From a bacterium (GTDB taxonomy: Bacteria; UBA10199; DSSB01), in the NCBI GenBank assembly GCA_035281585.1, contig DATEDP010000137.1, positions 1-60,640 on the forward strand: a stretch of 60,640 nt of DNA, read 5' to 3'. Below are positions 9,224 to 17,561 of the stretch, piece after piece. How positions within the stretch are numbered: the first letter of the stretch is position 1; the number at the start of each line of letters is the position of its first letter. The position numbers and the translations under genes are program-made. The notes below the pieces were generated by a model that saw nothing but the letters and a program-made list of their open reading frames with translations, was not told the DNA's origin and ran no database searches.

Positions 9224-10395
9224 AGCAAAGCTCCTCCACCGACAACCTTTACTACTTGCCGGGCGCGGCCGGCGGCGCCGCCACCGAGCCCGAGGTCGAA
9301 AAGTTGATTCGAGGCCTGGCCAAGCGGCTCGGCCACCTCGAGAAAGAGCTCGGCAAGCACCTCAAAGTCATCGAGAAGGAATTGGGCACCCGCAAGAGCT
9401 CCAAGAACGGCGCCCAGCAGAAGATCTACAAGGAGCTGAAGAACCTCCAATCGCGGGTCGAGCCCCAGATCCAGGAGATCGTCGACAAGCTGAATTCGAC
9501 GGTCGGAGCGAAGGCCGATGGCGGCGGGTCGCTCTTCTCGGCCCTGACTTCCTGGATTCCGGGCTTGAGCTTCTTCAAGCGGCACCTGCCCTTCATTTCC
9601 GATCCCAGCGTCCTCGAGGAAGAAGTCGACCCCTTCGGCCGCGATCCCAACTTCGAGCAGATGCTCAAGCCCTTCTTCGACTTCATGTACTACAAGTACT
9701 GGCGGGTCACGACCCATGGCTTGGAGAACATCCCCAGCTCGGGCCGCGGCCTGCTCGTCGCCAACCATTCCGGCACCCTGCCCTGGGACGGCTCGATGAT
9801 CCGGCTGGCGGTGACCAACGACCACCCTTCGGGCCGCGACGTCCGTTTCCTGGTCGAGGACTTCGTCTACTATCTGCCCTTCGTCGGAACTTATATGTAC
9901 CGGATCGGCGGGGTCCGGGCCTCGCAAGAGAACGCCGAGCGCTTGCTGAACAACGACCTGCTGGTCGCGGTCTTCCCCGAAGGCGTCAAGGGCATCGGCA
10001 AATATTTCTCCCAGCGCTACCATCTGCAGCGCTTCGGCCGGGGCGGCTTCGTCAAGCTGGCGATCAAGACCGGCACCCCGATCATCCCGGTGGCGGTGAT
10101 CGGCGCCGAGGAAATCCATCCGATCCTCTACAAGTCCTCGCTCCTGGCCAAGCCGCTGGGAATTCCCTACGTGCCATTCACTCCGACCCTGCCGGCGCTG
10201 GGCCCGTTCGGCTTCCTTCCGCTGCCGACCAAGTGGTCGATCTATTTCGGCAAGCCCATCGATCTCAGCGGCTACGGCAAGGAGGTGCTCGAGGACGAGC
10301 TCGAGATTCACCGGATCAGCGAGCGGGTTCGGCAGACGATCCAGAATTTAGTGACCGAAGCGCTGAAGAAGAGACACAGCGTTTGGTGGGGTTAA
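9220..10395 (+). CDS. PlsC-like 1-acyl-glycerol-3-phosphate acyltransferase family protein
   Basis: 391 aa starting at the ATG that overlaps the preceding stop codon. Residues ~20-105 are charged and predicted coiled-coil or helical. The acyltransferase core follows, with the HX4D motif in NHSGTLPWD and the second motif FPEGVKG, then IPVAVIGAEE. A hydrophobic patch (WIPGLSFF) precedes the core. Likely a membrane-associated acyltransferase in phospholipid or other lipid synthesis, acting with the SDR encoded just upstream. The long helical N-terminal extension is not in standard PlsC. Confidence 0.88.
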   Translation: MKQSSSTDNLYYLPGAAGGAATEPEVEKLIRGLAKRLGHLEKELGKHLKVIEKELGTRKSSKNGAQQKIYKELKNLQSRVEPQIQEIVDKLNSTVGAKADGGGSLFSALTSWIPGLSFFKRHLPFISDPSVLEEEVDPFGRDPNFEQMLKPFFDFMYYKYWRVTTHGLENIPSSGRGLLVANHSGTLPWDGSMIRLAVTNDHPSGRDVRFLVEDFVYYLPFVGTYMYRIGGVRASQENAERLLNNDLLVAVFPEGVKGIGKYFSQRYHLQRFGRGGFVKLAIKTGTPIIPVAVIGAEEIHPILYKSSLLAKPLGIPYVPFTPTLPALGPFGFLPLPTKWSIYFGKPIDLSGYGKEVLEDELEIHRISERVRQTIQNLVTEALKKRHSVWWG

Positions 10396-10399
10396 GTTT

Positions 10400-10451
10400 C
10401 CCACCCTCTCCCCTTGCGGGAGAGGGTGCCCCAAAGGGGCGGGTGAGGGGT
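10400..10451. repeat. Palindromic repeat between convergent genes
   Basis: CACCCTCTCCC pairs with GGGAGAGGGTG, followed by a second small hairpin GCCCC-AAA-GGGGC and GGGTGAGGGG. It lies between the acyltransferase stop and the pgi stop and could serve as a bidirectional terminator. It belongs to a CCCTCTCC-type repeat family; a related sequence is at 26872-26985. Confidence 0.7.
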
Positions 10452-10492
10452 GGCGCTAAGGAGATGCCTGCTTTGCCGCGCCCTGAGGGCTT

Positions 10493-11920
10493 TCAAATCA
10501 CGTACCTTTTATTCTTTAATTTCCGCGCCAGCGCCGCTCCGAACTCCTCGGCGCCGCGGCGGCCCAAGCGGCCGTAGAGGTATTTCTTGCCCAGCTCGAC
10601 GCCCGGCTGGTCGTAGGGATTCACCCCGAGCAGGCCGCCGGCGTAAACCGTGGCGATCTCGAAGAGGTAGAAGATCTGGCCCAAGCTGTAAGGGTCGGGC
10701 CCGTAGAAGCTGAGCTTGAAGCTGGGCACCCCGGCCTCCTTCAGCGAGGCCTCGGTGGCCGAGAGCTCGGCGTGGAGGATCTCGCCCATCGTCTTGCCGC
10801 CGAGATAGCCCAGGCTCTCGATCTCGGGATAGAGCTTGGGAATGCTCAGATCGGTGTCGAACTTCTCCTGCGACCACAGCATCACCATCTTGTCGGCCGG
10901 TCCCTCGACGTAGAGCTGCATCTGGGAATGTTGGTCGCGGGGCCCGCTGGCCTGGACCGGCGTGATCCCGGCCCGCACTTCCTTGCCTTCCACATCATAA
11001 CGCTTGCCCAGGCTCTCGGCCCAAAGCTGGCGGAACCACTCCACCGTCCGATTGAAGCGCTCGGCGTAGTTAAAGACCACCAGCTGCTTGCGGCCGTGCT
11101 TCTCGGCCAGGAGATAAGCGACCACCGCCAGCATCCCGGCCGGATTGGTCCAAAGATCCTCGCGCTGGCAGCGCTTGATCATCCGGATGGCTCCTTCGAC
11201 CAGCTCCCGGATCGAGACGCCCAGAAAGGCCGAAGGCAAGAGCCCGACCGGCGAGAGCACCGAGAAGCGGCCGCCGACGCCGGGCAGGATGTCGAAGCTT
11301 TCCAAATTTTCCTGATTCGCGATCTGCCGAAGAACTCCCTTTTGCGGGTCGGTGGTCATGATCCAATGCTTGCGCGAGGCCTCGGCGCCCAATTTCTGGC
11401 GCAGCAGCTCCCAGCAATGAAGGAACTGAGCCATCGTCTCGACGGTGTTGCCCGACTTGCTGACGACGTTGAAGACGGTGCGCGAAAGGTCCAGCGAGGC
11501 GAAGAGCCGGCTCAGGCAATCGGGATCGAGGGTGTCGAGGACGTAGAGCTTTTTGCTGCCGGCGGCCGGCGAGCCATAGCTCGGCCCGAGCACCGCCTCT
11601 TCCACCGCCTTGGCGCCGAGGCTGGAGCCGCCGATGCCCAAGACCACCAGGGTGTCGAAGTTCTGCCGCAGCTCGGCGGCCCGCTGCTCGACGTGCGAGA
11701 TGACTTCTTCCAAGAGGGGCAGATGCATGAATTGAACCTGCCCGATCTCGTGCATGGCCGTGAGGGCCCGGTGGACCTGAATAAAATTGGGCGTAACCGC
11801 CTCGAGCTCGGATTCGCTGATTCCGGAGGCTTGCTGGGGGGCGAAGGCTTCGTTGAAATCGAGGTGCAGGTCCCGGTGGAGCATGCCCCGAGCGTACAGG
11901 AGCCGCTCGGATCGACTCAA
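10493..11920 (-). CDS. pgi: Glucose-6-phosphate isomerase
   Basis: Cytosolic interconversion of glucose-6-P and fructose-6-P. 475 aa from a TTG start at 11920 that has an AAGGGA ribosome site about 8 nt upstream; the ATG at 11884 (463 aa) is the alternative. The SIS fold is clear: GIGGSSLGAKA, SKSGNTVET for phosphate binding, the WAESLGK segment with the catalytic Glu, and QHSQMQLYVEGP. The length matches the shorter bacterial (Bacillus-type) Pgi. It is not in a sugar operon here. Confidence 0.96.
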   Translation of the reverse strand: MSRSERLLYARGMLHRDLHLDFNEAFAPQQASGISESELEAVTPNFIQVHRALTAMHEIGQVQFMHLPLLEEVISHVEQRAAELRQNFDTLVVLGIGGSSLGAKAVEEAVLGPSYGSPAAGSKKLYVLDTLDPDCLSRLFASLDLSRTVFNVVSKSGNTVETMAQFLHCWELLRQKLGAEASRKHWIMTTDPQKGVLRQIANQENLESFDILPGVGGRFSVLSPVGLLPSAFLGVSIRELVEGAIRMIKRCQREDLWTNPAGMLAVVAYLLAEKHGRKQLVVFNYAERFNRTVEWFRQLWAESLGKRYDVEGKEVRAGITPVQASGPRDQHSQMQLYVEGPADKMVMLWSQEKFDTDLSIPKLYPEIESLGYLGGKTMGEILHAELSATEASLKEAGVPSFKLSFYGPDPYSLGQIFYLFEIATVYAGGLLGVNPYDQPGVELGKKYLYGRLGRRGAEEFGAALARKLKNKRYVI

Positions 11921-11932
11921 GAAAATTATCCC

Positions 11933-12484
11933 TTAGCGGCGGACGATGCCGCGGCCGCTGAGGGAAATCGATCCGGCCGGGTTGCTGCTGATCGAACCCG
12001 TGTAAGAGCTTTCGCTAGGCGGGCGAAAGGTGACCGAAAACGAGCTCGAGCCGTTGGCCGAAAGCGAAATACTGGAAGTCGAGACCGAGAAACCGTAAGG
12101 CGCCCCGGCGAGATAAACGGTGACCGGACAGGCACAGGGGTTGCTGATCGAGAAGCTGTGGGTATCGCTTCTTCCGACCTCGACGTCGCCGAAAGAACCG
12201 CTGCCGGTGATCGTGACATAGCTGCAGGTGTCGACCGGAATCGGCTCGCTGCCATCGGGAGCGAAGAGATCTTTGGCCGAGCTGAAGAGCTGGGTTTGTT
12301 TCCGCAGGCTTTGCAGCGGATCGGAGGAGAACAAAGCGGTCAGGGGCGAGAAGGAGCTCGAGCTTTGAGCCGGGGACCCCGCCGAATCGGAGGCTTGGGG
12401 CGCCGGAGCCGGTAGCGAGGCGGAGGTGCAAAGCGGCTCGGCGACGACGACAAAATTGGAGGGGGTGACGGCCTCGTTTCCCAT
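11933..12484 (-). CDS. Small Hydin/choice-of-anchor-D-like Ig-fold protein
   Basis: 183 aa. The ATG at 12484 is preceded by AAGGAG at ideal spacing. The N-terminal ~85 residues are Ser/Pro/Ala-rich with no clear signal peptide. The C-terminal ~95 residues match the ASPM-SPD2-Hydin/choice-of-anchor D pattern: GDVEVGRSDTHSFSISN, then a Cys-x-Cys, VTFRP and a final LSGRG strand. This is an immunoglobulin-like fold typical of surface or adhesive proteins. Function unknown. It ends 12 nt before the pgi start codon, but separate control is likely. Confidence 0.7.
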   Translation of the reverse strand: MGNEAVTPSNFVVVAEPLCTSASLPAPAPQASDSAGSPAQSSSSFSPLTALFSSDPLQSLRKQTQLFSSAKDLFAPDGSEPIPVDTCSYVTITGSGSFGDVEVGRSDTHSFSISNPCACPVTVYLAGAPYGFSVSTSSISLSANGSSSFSVTFRPPSESSYTGSISSNPAGSISLSGRGIVRR

Positions 12485-12541
12485 GCTCTTCTCCTTAGAT
12501 CGAATTTGTTTAAAAATCAAAGACTTGTCAACAAATTCGAA

Positions 12542-12568
12542 GAGCGGCCGGGTCCACCCCGGCCGCTC
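12542..12568 (-). terminator. GC-rich hairpin after the Gly/Lys-rich protein gene
   Basis: A perfect 11-bp stem (GAGCGGCCGGG / CCCGGCCGCTC) with a 5-nt loop lies just downstream of the gene ending at 12609. The downstream tract is only moderately T-rich, so termination is probable but not certain. Confidence 0.6.
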
Positions 12569-12608
12569 CTTGCTTTATCGGAGAAATTTCCCAAGAGATT
12601 CCCTATTT

Positions 12609-13478
12609 TTAATGCTTCCCGCCTTTGCCCTTGCCGCCGCCTCCACCGCCTTGGCCGCCACCCTTGCCACCCTTGCCGCCACTGCCGTTTCCGCCGCCTT
12701 TTTCTTTTCCGGCCTTGCCGTTGCCGCCACCATTGCCGCCTTTGTCGACCTTGGCATTCTTGGCGGAGCCGCCTTTGTCACCCTTGTCCGGCTTGGCGCT
12801 CAGGCCTTTCGAGCCCTTGTCCTTCCCATCCTTGCCTTTCCATTCGGGACCATCCCAATCCTTCCAATCCCGATCGTCCCAGTCCCAGCCGCGCCAACGA
12901 TCGTGGCTCCAGCGGCCGTCCCAAAGGCCCATCTTCTTAGCTTGGCCCGGCGGAATCCAGAGACCGTATTTCTTGGCCTGGCCCGGCGGCATCCAATAAC
13001 CGATCTTGGGATGGACCGGATAGACGATGAAGCGAGTGAAATCGGGTCCCCGAAGCGGGATGCTCGGTAGAAAGAACGGATCCACCCGCAAAATGTCGAC
13101 GAGGAAGCTCTGGCGAGCCCGCTGAACATAGTAAACGTCGGTCACCGGTTGACCGAAGCCGACCAGCGGAGCCACCGCGAAAGTTTGCATGATCTGGCCG
13201 TAGTTCATGCCGGATTGGCGAAGCCCCCAAATCGTGAGCGGCAAAGTGCCGGCGGCCTGGGCCAAAGAAAGGATCGCCGGAACTTCCTCGGCGGGAGCCG
13301 CCATCACCGGAGCCACTTGCACCGGCTGAAAGCCGTAGGCCTGCCCATAGAGACTGGAGGCGCGCTGGGCTTCCGGCGAGCCGAGGTCGACATTGATGAG
13401 GTTGAAGTCCGCTTGGGCCGGAGCCGCCGCGATCGAAAGGTAGGCGGCTAGAGCCAAGGTTGAGAGCCATCGTTTCAT
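12609..13478 (-). CDS. Secreted protein with Trp/Asp-rich and Gly/Lys-rich tail
   Basis: 289 aa; the ATG at 13478 has AAGGAG upstream. A signal peptide ending APAQA covers residues 1-23. Residues ~25-180 form an unrecognised domain. The motif PPGQAKK(Y/M)GLW is repeated, followed by a Trp/Asp-rich stretch. The last ~80 residues are almost only Gly, Lys, Asn and Ser with strong positive charge, suggesting binding to polyanions or to the cell surface (inference). It is the last gene of the ECF-sigma operon, 50 nt after its neighbour. I do not recognise a family. Confidence 0.72.
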   Translation of the reverse strand: MKRWLSTLALAAYLSIAAAPAQADFNLINVDLGSPEAQRASSLYGQAYGFQPVQVAPVMAAPAEEVPAILSLAQAAGTLPLTIWGLRQSGMNYGQIMQTFAVAPLVGFGQPVTDVYYVQRARQSFLVDILRVDPFFLPSIPLRGPDFTRFIVYPVHPKIGYWMPPGQAKKYGLWIPPGQAKKMGLWDGRWSHDRWRGWDWDDRDWKDWDGPEWKGKDGKDKGSKGLSAKPDKGDKGGSAKNAKVDKGGNGGGNGKAGKEKGGGNGSGGKGGKGGGQGGGGGGKGKGGKH

Positions 13479-13528
13479 GTGTTTCTCCTTACCAGCGATC
13501 CGACGCCCACATCCCCTGAAGGTCACAA

Positions 13529-14311
13529 TTATCTGCCCCGCCCCGGCCCCCCGCCTTTCCCCTTGAATTGATTGCCGTTTCCCTTAGGCGCCGAGGGTTT
13601 GACCCGCTCCGGCTTTTGCACGGCCGGTTTGGAACGACCCTTGTCTTTTTCGACCGAGGGCGATTTTTTCTCGGGCTTGCCCGAAGCCGGAGCCGCCGCC
13701 TTGCTCGGCTTCTCCTTCTCTTGGCCCGCCGGATGCTCCAAATGCGGCGAAGCCGGGCGCTTCGGCTTCTCGACTTTTCCGCCGCGGCGCGGGCCCGAGG
13801 CCTCGTCGGCCAGCTCGCTCAAGCTCGGCTTGGCCTGCTTGGCGAATCCGGCGTCGATCGACTTCTCCAGATCGGCTCGCGAGCGGCCGGCCATCATTTC
13901 CGATTGGAATTGCAAGATCGCCTGCCGGCGCGACTCCGGCGAGGCCGTCGCGCCGCGCTTCACCGCTTCGTCGACCAAGGCGGCGGCGTTGCGGGTCCGG
14001 GCGCCGGTGGCTTCGAGGGCCGGCGTCATTCGCTTCGGCGGCACCCGCTTGGCCAGGCCTTCGTTGGCCTTGAGCAGGTAGGGCTCGGCCGGCAAGCCTT
14101 GATCCTCGAGGGCCTTGGCGCCGCGCAAAACCTCGGAAACGAATTGGGGATCGGCTTGGCCCTCCCGGCTGCGCTTCAGGAAAGTCCGGAGCGCGGGGCC
14201 CTGCTCTTGCAGCGCGGCCGCCTGGCGCTCGACTTCGCCGCCCTGAGCTTGGGCCGAGAGCGGCGCCGCGAGCGCGAACCACAGGAGCAGGATGGAGAGG
14301 AAAGCTTTCAT
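13529..14311 (-). CDS. Secreted charged helical protein, unknown function
   Basis: 260 aa from the ATG at 14311, which is separated by one base from the preceding stop codon (translational coupling). The signal peptide ends at PLSAQAQ. Residues ~25-180 are helical and charged. The tail (~185-260) is Lys/Pro/Ala/Gly low complexity ending in GGGPGRGR. Its basic, Gly-rich tail resembles that of the next gene product, so both may act together outside the cytoplasm under the sigma factor of this operon. No recognised family. Confidence 0.7.
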   Translation of the reverse strand: MKAFLSILLLWFALAAPLSAQAQGGEVERQAAALQEQGPALRTFLKRSREGQADPQFVSEVLRGAKALEDQGLPAEPYLLKANEGLAKRVPPKRMTPALEATGARTRNAAALVDEAVKRGATASPESRRQAILQFQSEMMAGRSRADLEKSIDAGFAKQAKPSLSELADEASGPRRGGKVEKPKRPASPHLEHPAGQEKEKPSKAAAPASGKPEKKSPSVEKDKGRSKPAVQKPERVKPSAPKGNGNQFKGKGGGPGRGR

Positions 14312-14312
14312 A

Positions 14313-14945
14313 TCAAAGCCGAAGCACCGAGTTCCTTTCGCCGAAGCCGTCCTCGACCGGCGGGCCGGCGCTTTCATCGACAATCCATTTCTTGCCGTCG
14401 ACGACGAAGGCATAGCTGTAAATTCCGGCGGCGAGCGGCAGCTCCACCGTGAAGCGGTCTTTCTTTTCGGCCGAAGGGCTCAGCGTCACCGGCGTCCATT
14501 GGTTGAAATCGCCGGCCAAGGCCACTTCCTTGACGTCCGGGCTCTCGATCGCGAAGCGGACGAAATACACCGCTTGGCCGTCGGGGCCCGCGGCTTGGCG
14601 AATCTCGGCGCCCGGGAATTGATAGGCGGGGCGATCGGAGCGATACCAGATCAGGCTGAGCGCGGCGGCCGCGGCCAAGCCCGAGGCCAGGGCCCATCGC
14701 CGCCAAGCCGGCCGGCGCAGCGGCAGGACCGCAGCCGGGGCGGCGGTCGGGAGCCGGCTCATCACCCGGCGGGTGAAGTCGGGCGAAAGCGGCGGAATCG
14801 CTTCGCGGGTCCGGCGAAAAGCCTCGATCCAGCCGGCGGGGTCTTCGGCGGCTTCGGGGTGCTCTTGAAAAAAGGCGCTGAGCTCGGCTTCGGAAAATTC
14901 CTCTCCCAGCCATTGGCGCCATCGGGCGATGATTTCATCTTTCAT
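14313..14945 (-). CDS. Anti-sigma-like membrane protein with C-terminal CBM48/AMPK-type domain
   Basis: 210 aa. The ATG at 14945 overlaps the sigma-factor stop (ATGA). The N-terminal ~80 residues are cytoplasmic and resemble short anti-sigma domains (RWRQWLGEEFSEAEL). One TM lies at ~88-105. The extracytoplasmic part ends in an Ig-like carbohydrate-binding module: VALAGDFNQWTPVTLSP, then GIYSYAFVVDGKKWIVD. These are hallmarks of the CBM48/glycogen-recognition family. It likely restrains the adjacent ECF sigma and may sense glycans or envelope polymers (inference). Confidence 0.8.
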   Translation of the reverse strand: MKDEIIARWRQWLGEEFSEAELSAFFQEHPEAAEDPAGWIEAFRRTREAIPPLSPDFTRRVMSRLPTAAPAAVLPLRRPAWRRWALASGLAAAAALSLIWYRSDRPAYQFPGAEIRQAAGPDGQAVYFVRFAIESPDVKEVALAGDFNQWTPVTLSPSAEKKDRFTVELPLAAGIYSYAFVVDGKKWIVDESAGPPVEDGFGERNSVLRL

Positions 14946-15505
14946 GGTCGGGCCTCCCCTTTCCACTTGCGGCGCAATTGAGCCAAGCCTCGCATCACTC
15001 TCATCTTCACGTTACTCAAATTCTCACCGAGCATGGCCGCGATCTCCTCGTAAGGGAGGTCGCCGAAAAACCTCAGGCTGAGGGCCTCGCGGTAGATATC
15101 CGGCAACTCCGCCATCGCCGAGCGCAAGGCCTCCGCTTCCTGCCGCGCCACCGCCGAAACTTCGGATGAGGCCCGCGGCGACTCGACCCTGGCCAGGTAT
15201 TCTTCCTCGACCAGCGACTCGGGCTTTCGCTGCCGGCTCCGCCAGTGGTCGCGGCAGCGGTTCAGGGCGATCTGGTGAAGCCAGGTCGAAAATTTGGAAT
15301 CGCCGCGAAAATTCCCCAAATTCCGGAAGGCGTTGAGAAAGACATCCTGAGCCAATTCTTCGGCGCTCTCCTTCCTGCCCACCCAGGAGTAGACCCAACG
15401 GTAAACCGCGTCCTTATGGCGGTCGACGAGCTCGGCAAAAGCCGAGCTGTCTCCGGCCCGGCAACGGCCGAGGGCTTCCAAATCCGGATCGTGGATGGGC
15501 TCCAT
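14942..15505 (-). CDS. ECF RNA polymerase sigma factor (RpoE-like)
   Basis: 187 aa. Region 2 (~20-90) includes AEELAQDVFLNAFRNL and FSTWLHQIALNRCRDHWR. Region 4 (~125-180) includes the LPYEEIAAMLGENLSNVKMRVMRGL stretch, a helix-turn-helix recognising the -35 element. The start at 15505 has GAGG at 5-nt spacing. First gene of a four-gene operon with its anti-sigma and two secreted proteins; divergent from the TetR efflux operon. Confidence 0.93.
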   Translation of the reverse strand: MEPIHDPDLEALGRCRAGDSSAFAELVDRHKDAVYRWVYSWVGRKESAEELAQDVFLNAFRNLGNFRGDSKFSTWLHQIALNRCRDHWRSRQRKPESLVEEEYLARVESPRASSEVSAVARQEAEALRSAMAELPDIYREALSLRFFGDLPYEEIAAMLGENLSNVKMRVMRGLAQLRRKWKGEARP

Positions 15506-15663
15506 TCTTCCTCAAATCAGGCCTTGGCCGTCGGGGATCGAGACGCCCAAAGCGGTTATAAGTCACAACCTTCCGGGCAGGCACCCGGTCGCCAAACCTT
15601 GTAGCAAGGGGATGACACCCCGCTCCACCATTTTTGGGTTTGACGCCCTGCTCCCAGAGTATT

Positions 15664-15683
15664 AAGTAAGTAAATACTTACTT
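15664..15683. promoter_or_regulatory. 20-bp perfect palindrome, probable TetR operator
   Basis: AAGTAAGTA-AA-TACTTACTT is a perfect inverted repeat ending one base before the TetR ATG at 15685. A possible -35 (TTGACG, 15640-15645) places the -10 within its left arm. Binding by the encoded repressor would block both initiation and the start codon, so autoregulation is likely. There is no space for a Shine-Dalgarno, so the mRNA may be leaderless. Confidence 0.75.
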
Positions 15684-15684
15684 T

Positions 15685-16302
15685 ATGAGTACCCCAGCCC
15701 GACCCCAAAGACTCTCCTTCTCCGAACGAGAGCGCATCATTCTCGAAGCCGCCGGCCGGCTTTTCGCCGAAAAGGGCTTCGTCGGAACCACCACCAAGGC
15801 CATTGCCACCGAATCGGGCGTCAACGAGGCCCTGCTCTTCCGGCACTTCCGCAATAAGGAAGAGCTCTACAACGCCCTGATCGCCCAGCGGCTCGGCGAC
15901 TTCGAAACCGAGCTGGCCCCGGCCCTGAAGCGGATTTTCCCGCTGCCGGCCCGCGAAGCCTTGATCGAAGTCGCCAAGCTGGTGGTGCAGCGCAATCGCG
16001 AGAACTCCTCCTTCTGCCGGATCATCTTCTTCGCGGCCCTGGAGAATCACCAGCTCGGCGAGCAATTCTTCAAGCAACGCCTTCCGCTCTGCGAGTTCCT
16101 CGAGGGATTTTTCGCCGATAAAATCCGGCGTGGCGAAATCCAGGACCGCTCGCCCCAGGTCCTCTCCCGAGCCTTCATCGGGACCATTCAAAATTACGTC
16201 TTGGTATCGCTGGTTTTCAACGCCCCCGACTTCTTCCCGCTGCCCGAGGCCGAGATGCTCGAGGCATTCGTCGACATTTTCCTGAAGGGGGTGCAGCGAT
16301 GA
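15685..16302 (+). CDS. TetR/AcrR-family transcriptional repressor
   Basis: 205 aa. The N-terminal TetR DNA-binding domain (~12-60) is clear: ERIILEAAGRLFAEKGF, then TTTKAIATESGVNEALLFRHF. The rest is a helical ligand-binding and dimerisation domain. Its stop overlaps the TolC start (ATGA). Expected to control the TolC-RND genes that follow through the palindrome touching its own start codon. Ligand unknown. Confidence 0.93.
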   Translation: MSTPARPQRLSFSERERIILEAAGRLFAEKGFVGTTTKAIATESGVNEALLFRHFRNKEELYNALIAQRLGDFETELAPALKRIFPLPAREALIEVAKLVVQRNRENSSFCRIIFFAALENHQLGEQFFKQRLPLCEFLEGFFADKIRRGEIQDRSPQVLSRAFIGTIQNYVLVSLVFNAPDFFPLPEAEMLEAFVDIFLKGVQR

Positions 16303-17561
16303 GGCGCTTCCTGATCTTGCTCCTCCTGCTCGGCGCCGGCCGGCTCGAGGCGGCCGAGCCGAAGATGTCGCTGGAGGAATGCTACCGCTACGCTCTCCAG
16401 CGCAGCGAGACCGTGGCGATCAGCGAGCAGGAAATCGCCCGGGCCCAAGCCATTTACACCCAGGCCCTGGGCTCGGTCCTGCCCAAGCTCTCGATCAATG
16501 TGAGCGAGCTGCTTCAGGATTCCTCGGCGTCGAGCGACGGAGCCGGCGAGGTCGGCACCACCTTCACCCAATTCAGCCGGCCTTCGGTGGCGGTCACCCT
16601 CACCCAGCCGATCTTCCGCGGCTTCAAGGAATTCCGAGCGATCAAGCTGGCCAAGATCAACGAGTCCCAGCAGCGCCTGCTCTGGCGCAATGCCGAGCGG
16701 CTCCTCTTCCAGGACGTGGTGGTCTCCTTTCTCACCATCGTCAAGCTGGAGCGGGACATCGAGACTTTCCAAAGCATCCTCAAGGTCCAGCGCTCGAGCT
16801 TGGGCGAGCTGAACGAGCGGGTGCGCTTGGGCAAATCGCGGGATGCCGAAGGCGCCCTGCTCGGGGCCGAGATCGCCTTGAACGAGGCCGAGCTCGAGCG
16901 CCTCCGTGGCACCCGCCAGATCGCCTACGACAGCCTGGCCTTTCTCACCGGCCTCAGCCCCCAGCCGCCCATTGCCTACGACAATCCGCCGGTTCGGGAC
17001 TTGAAGCCGCTGGAATATTACATGACAAAAGTCGACAATCGCTTTGACGTCGAAGCGGCGAGGGATGCTTCTCAAATCGCGCGGGGTGAGATCAAGATCC
17101 GCCAGGGCGACCTGCTGCCCCAAGCCGACGTGGTGGCCAATTATTACCCCTACCGCGCGGGCTTCCAGCGGGACATCAAGTGGGATGCCACCTTCAATGT
17201 CGGCATCCCGGTGTTCAATTGGGAAACGGTCGGTTTCATTCGGGAGGCCAAGGTGAGGGCCAAGCAAAGCGAATTGCAGGAAGAGCTGACCCGGCGGACC
17301 GCGTCGACCGAAATCCAGAAGTCCTACGACGGCTACGTCTCGTCGGTGAACCAATACAAGAAGTTCGTCAACGCTTCGTCCAAAGCCCGGCAAAGCTACG
17401 ACCTTCAATCGAAGGATTTTACGGACGCCTTGATCACGACCATCGACCTGCTCCAGTCGCAGGAAACCTGGCTGGAGGCGCTCCGTCAACGCAACACCGC
17501 CGAAGCCCAAGCCTGGCTCGACTGGCTGGGGCTTCAAGTGACATCGGGGATTTTGCCATGA
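16299..17561 (+). CDS. TolC-family outer-membrane efflux protein
   Basis: 420 aa with a signal peptide (~1-19, ending RLEAAEP). Two internally related OEP repeats of long coiled coils are seen (e.g. EECYRYALQRSETV; RPSVAVTLTQPIFRGF and FNVGIPVFNWETV). It forms the trimeric outer-membrane channel of an efflux system. Start and stop both overlap neighbours (ATGA), giving a tight TetR-TolC-RND operon. Confidence 0.92.
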   Translation: MRRFLILLLLLGAGRLEAAEPKMSLEECYRYALQRSETVAISEQEIARAQAIYTQALGSVLPKLSINVSELLQDSSASSDGAGEVGTTFTQFSRPSVAVTLTQPIFRGFKEFRAIKLAKINESQQRLLWRNAERLLFQDVVVSFLTIVKLERDIETFQSILKVQRSSLGELNERVRLGKSRDAEGALLGAEIALNEAELERLRGTRQIAYDSLAFLTGLSPQPPIAYDNPPVRDLKPLEYYMTKVDNRFDVEAARDASQIARGEIKIRQGDLLPQADVVANYYPYRAGFQRDIKWDATFNVGIPVFNWETVGFIREAKVRAKQSELQEELTRRTASTEIQKSYDGYVSSVNQYKKFVNASSKARQSYDLQSKDFTDALITTIDLLQSQETWLEALRQRNTAEAQAWLDWLGLQVTSGILP

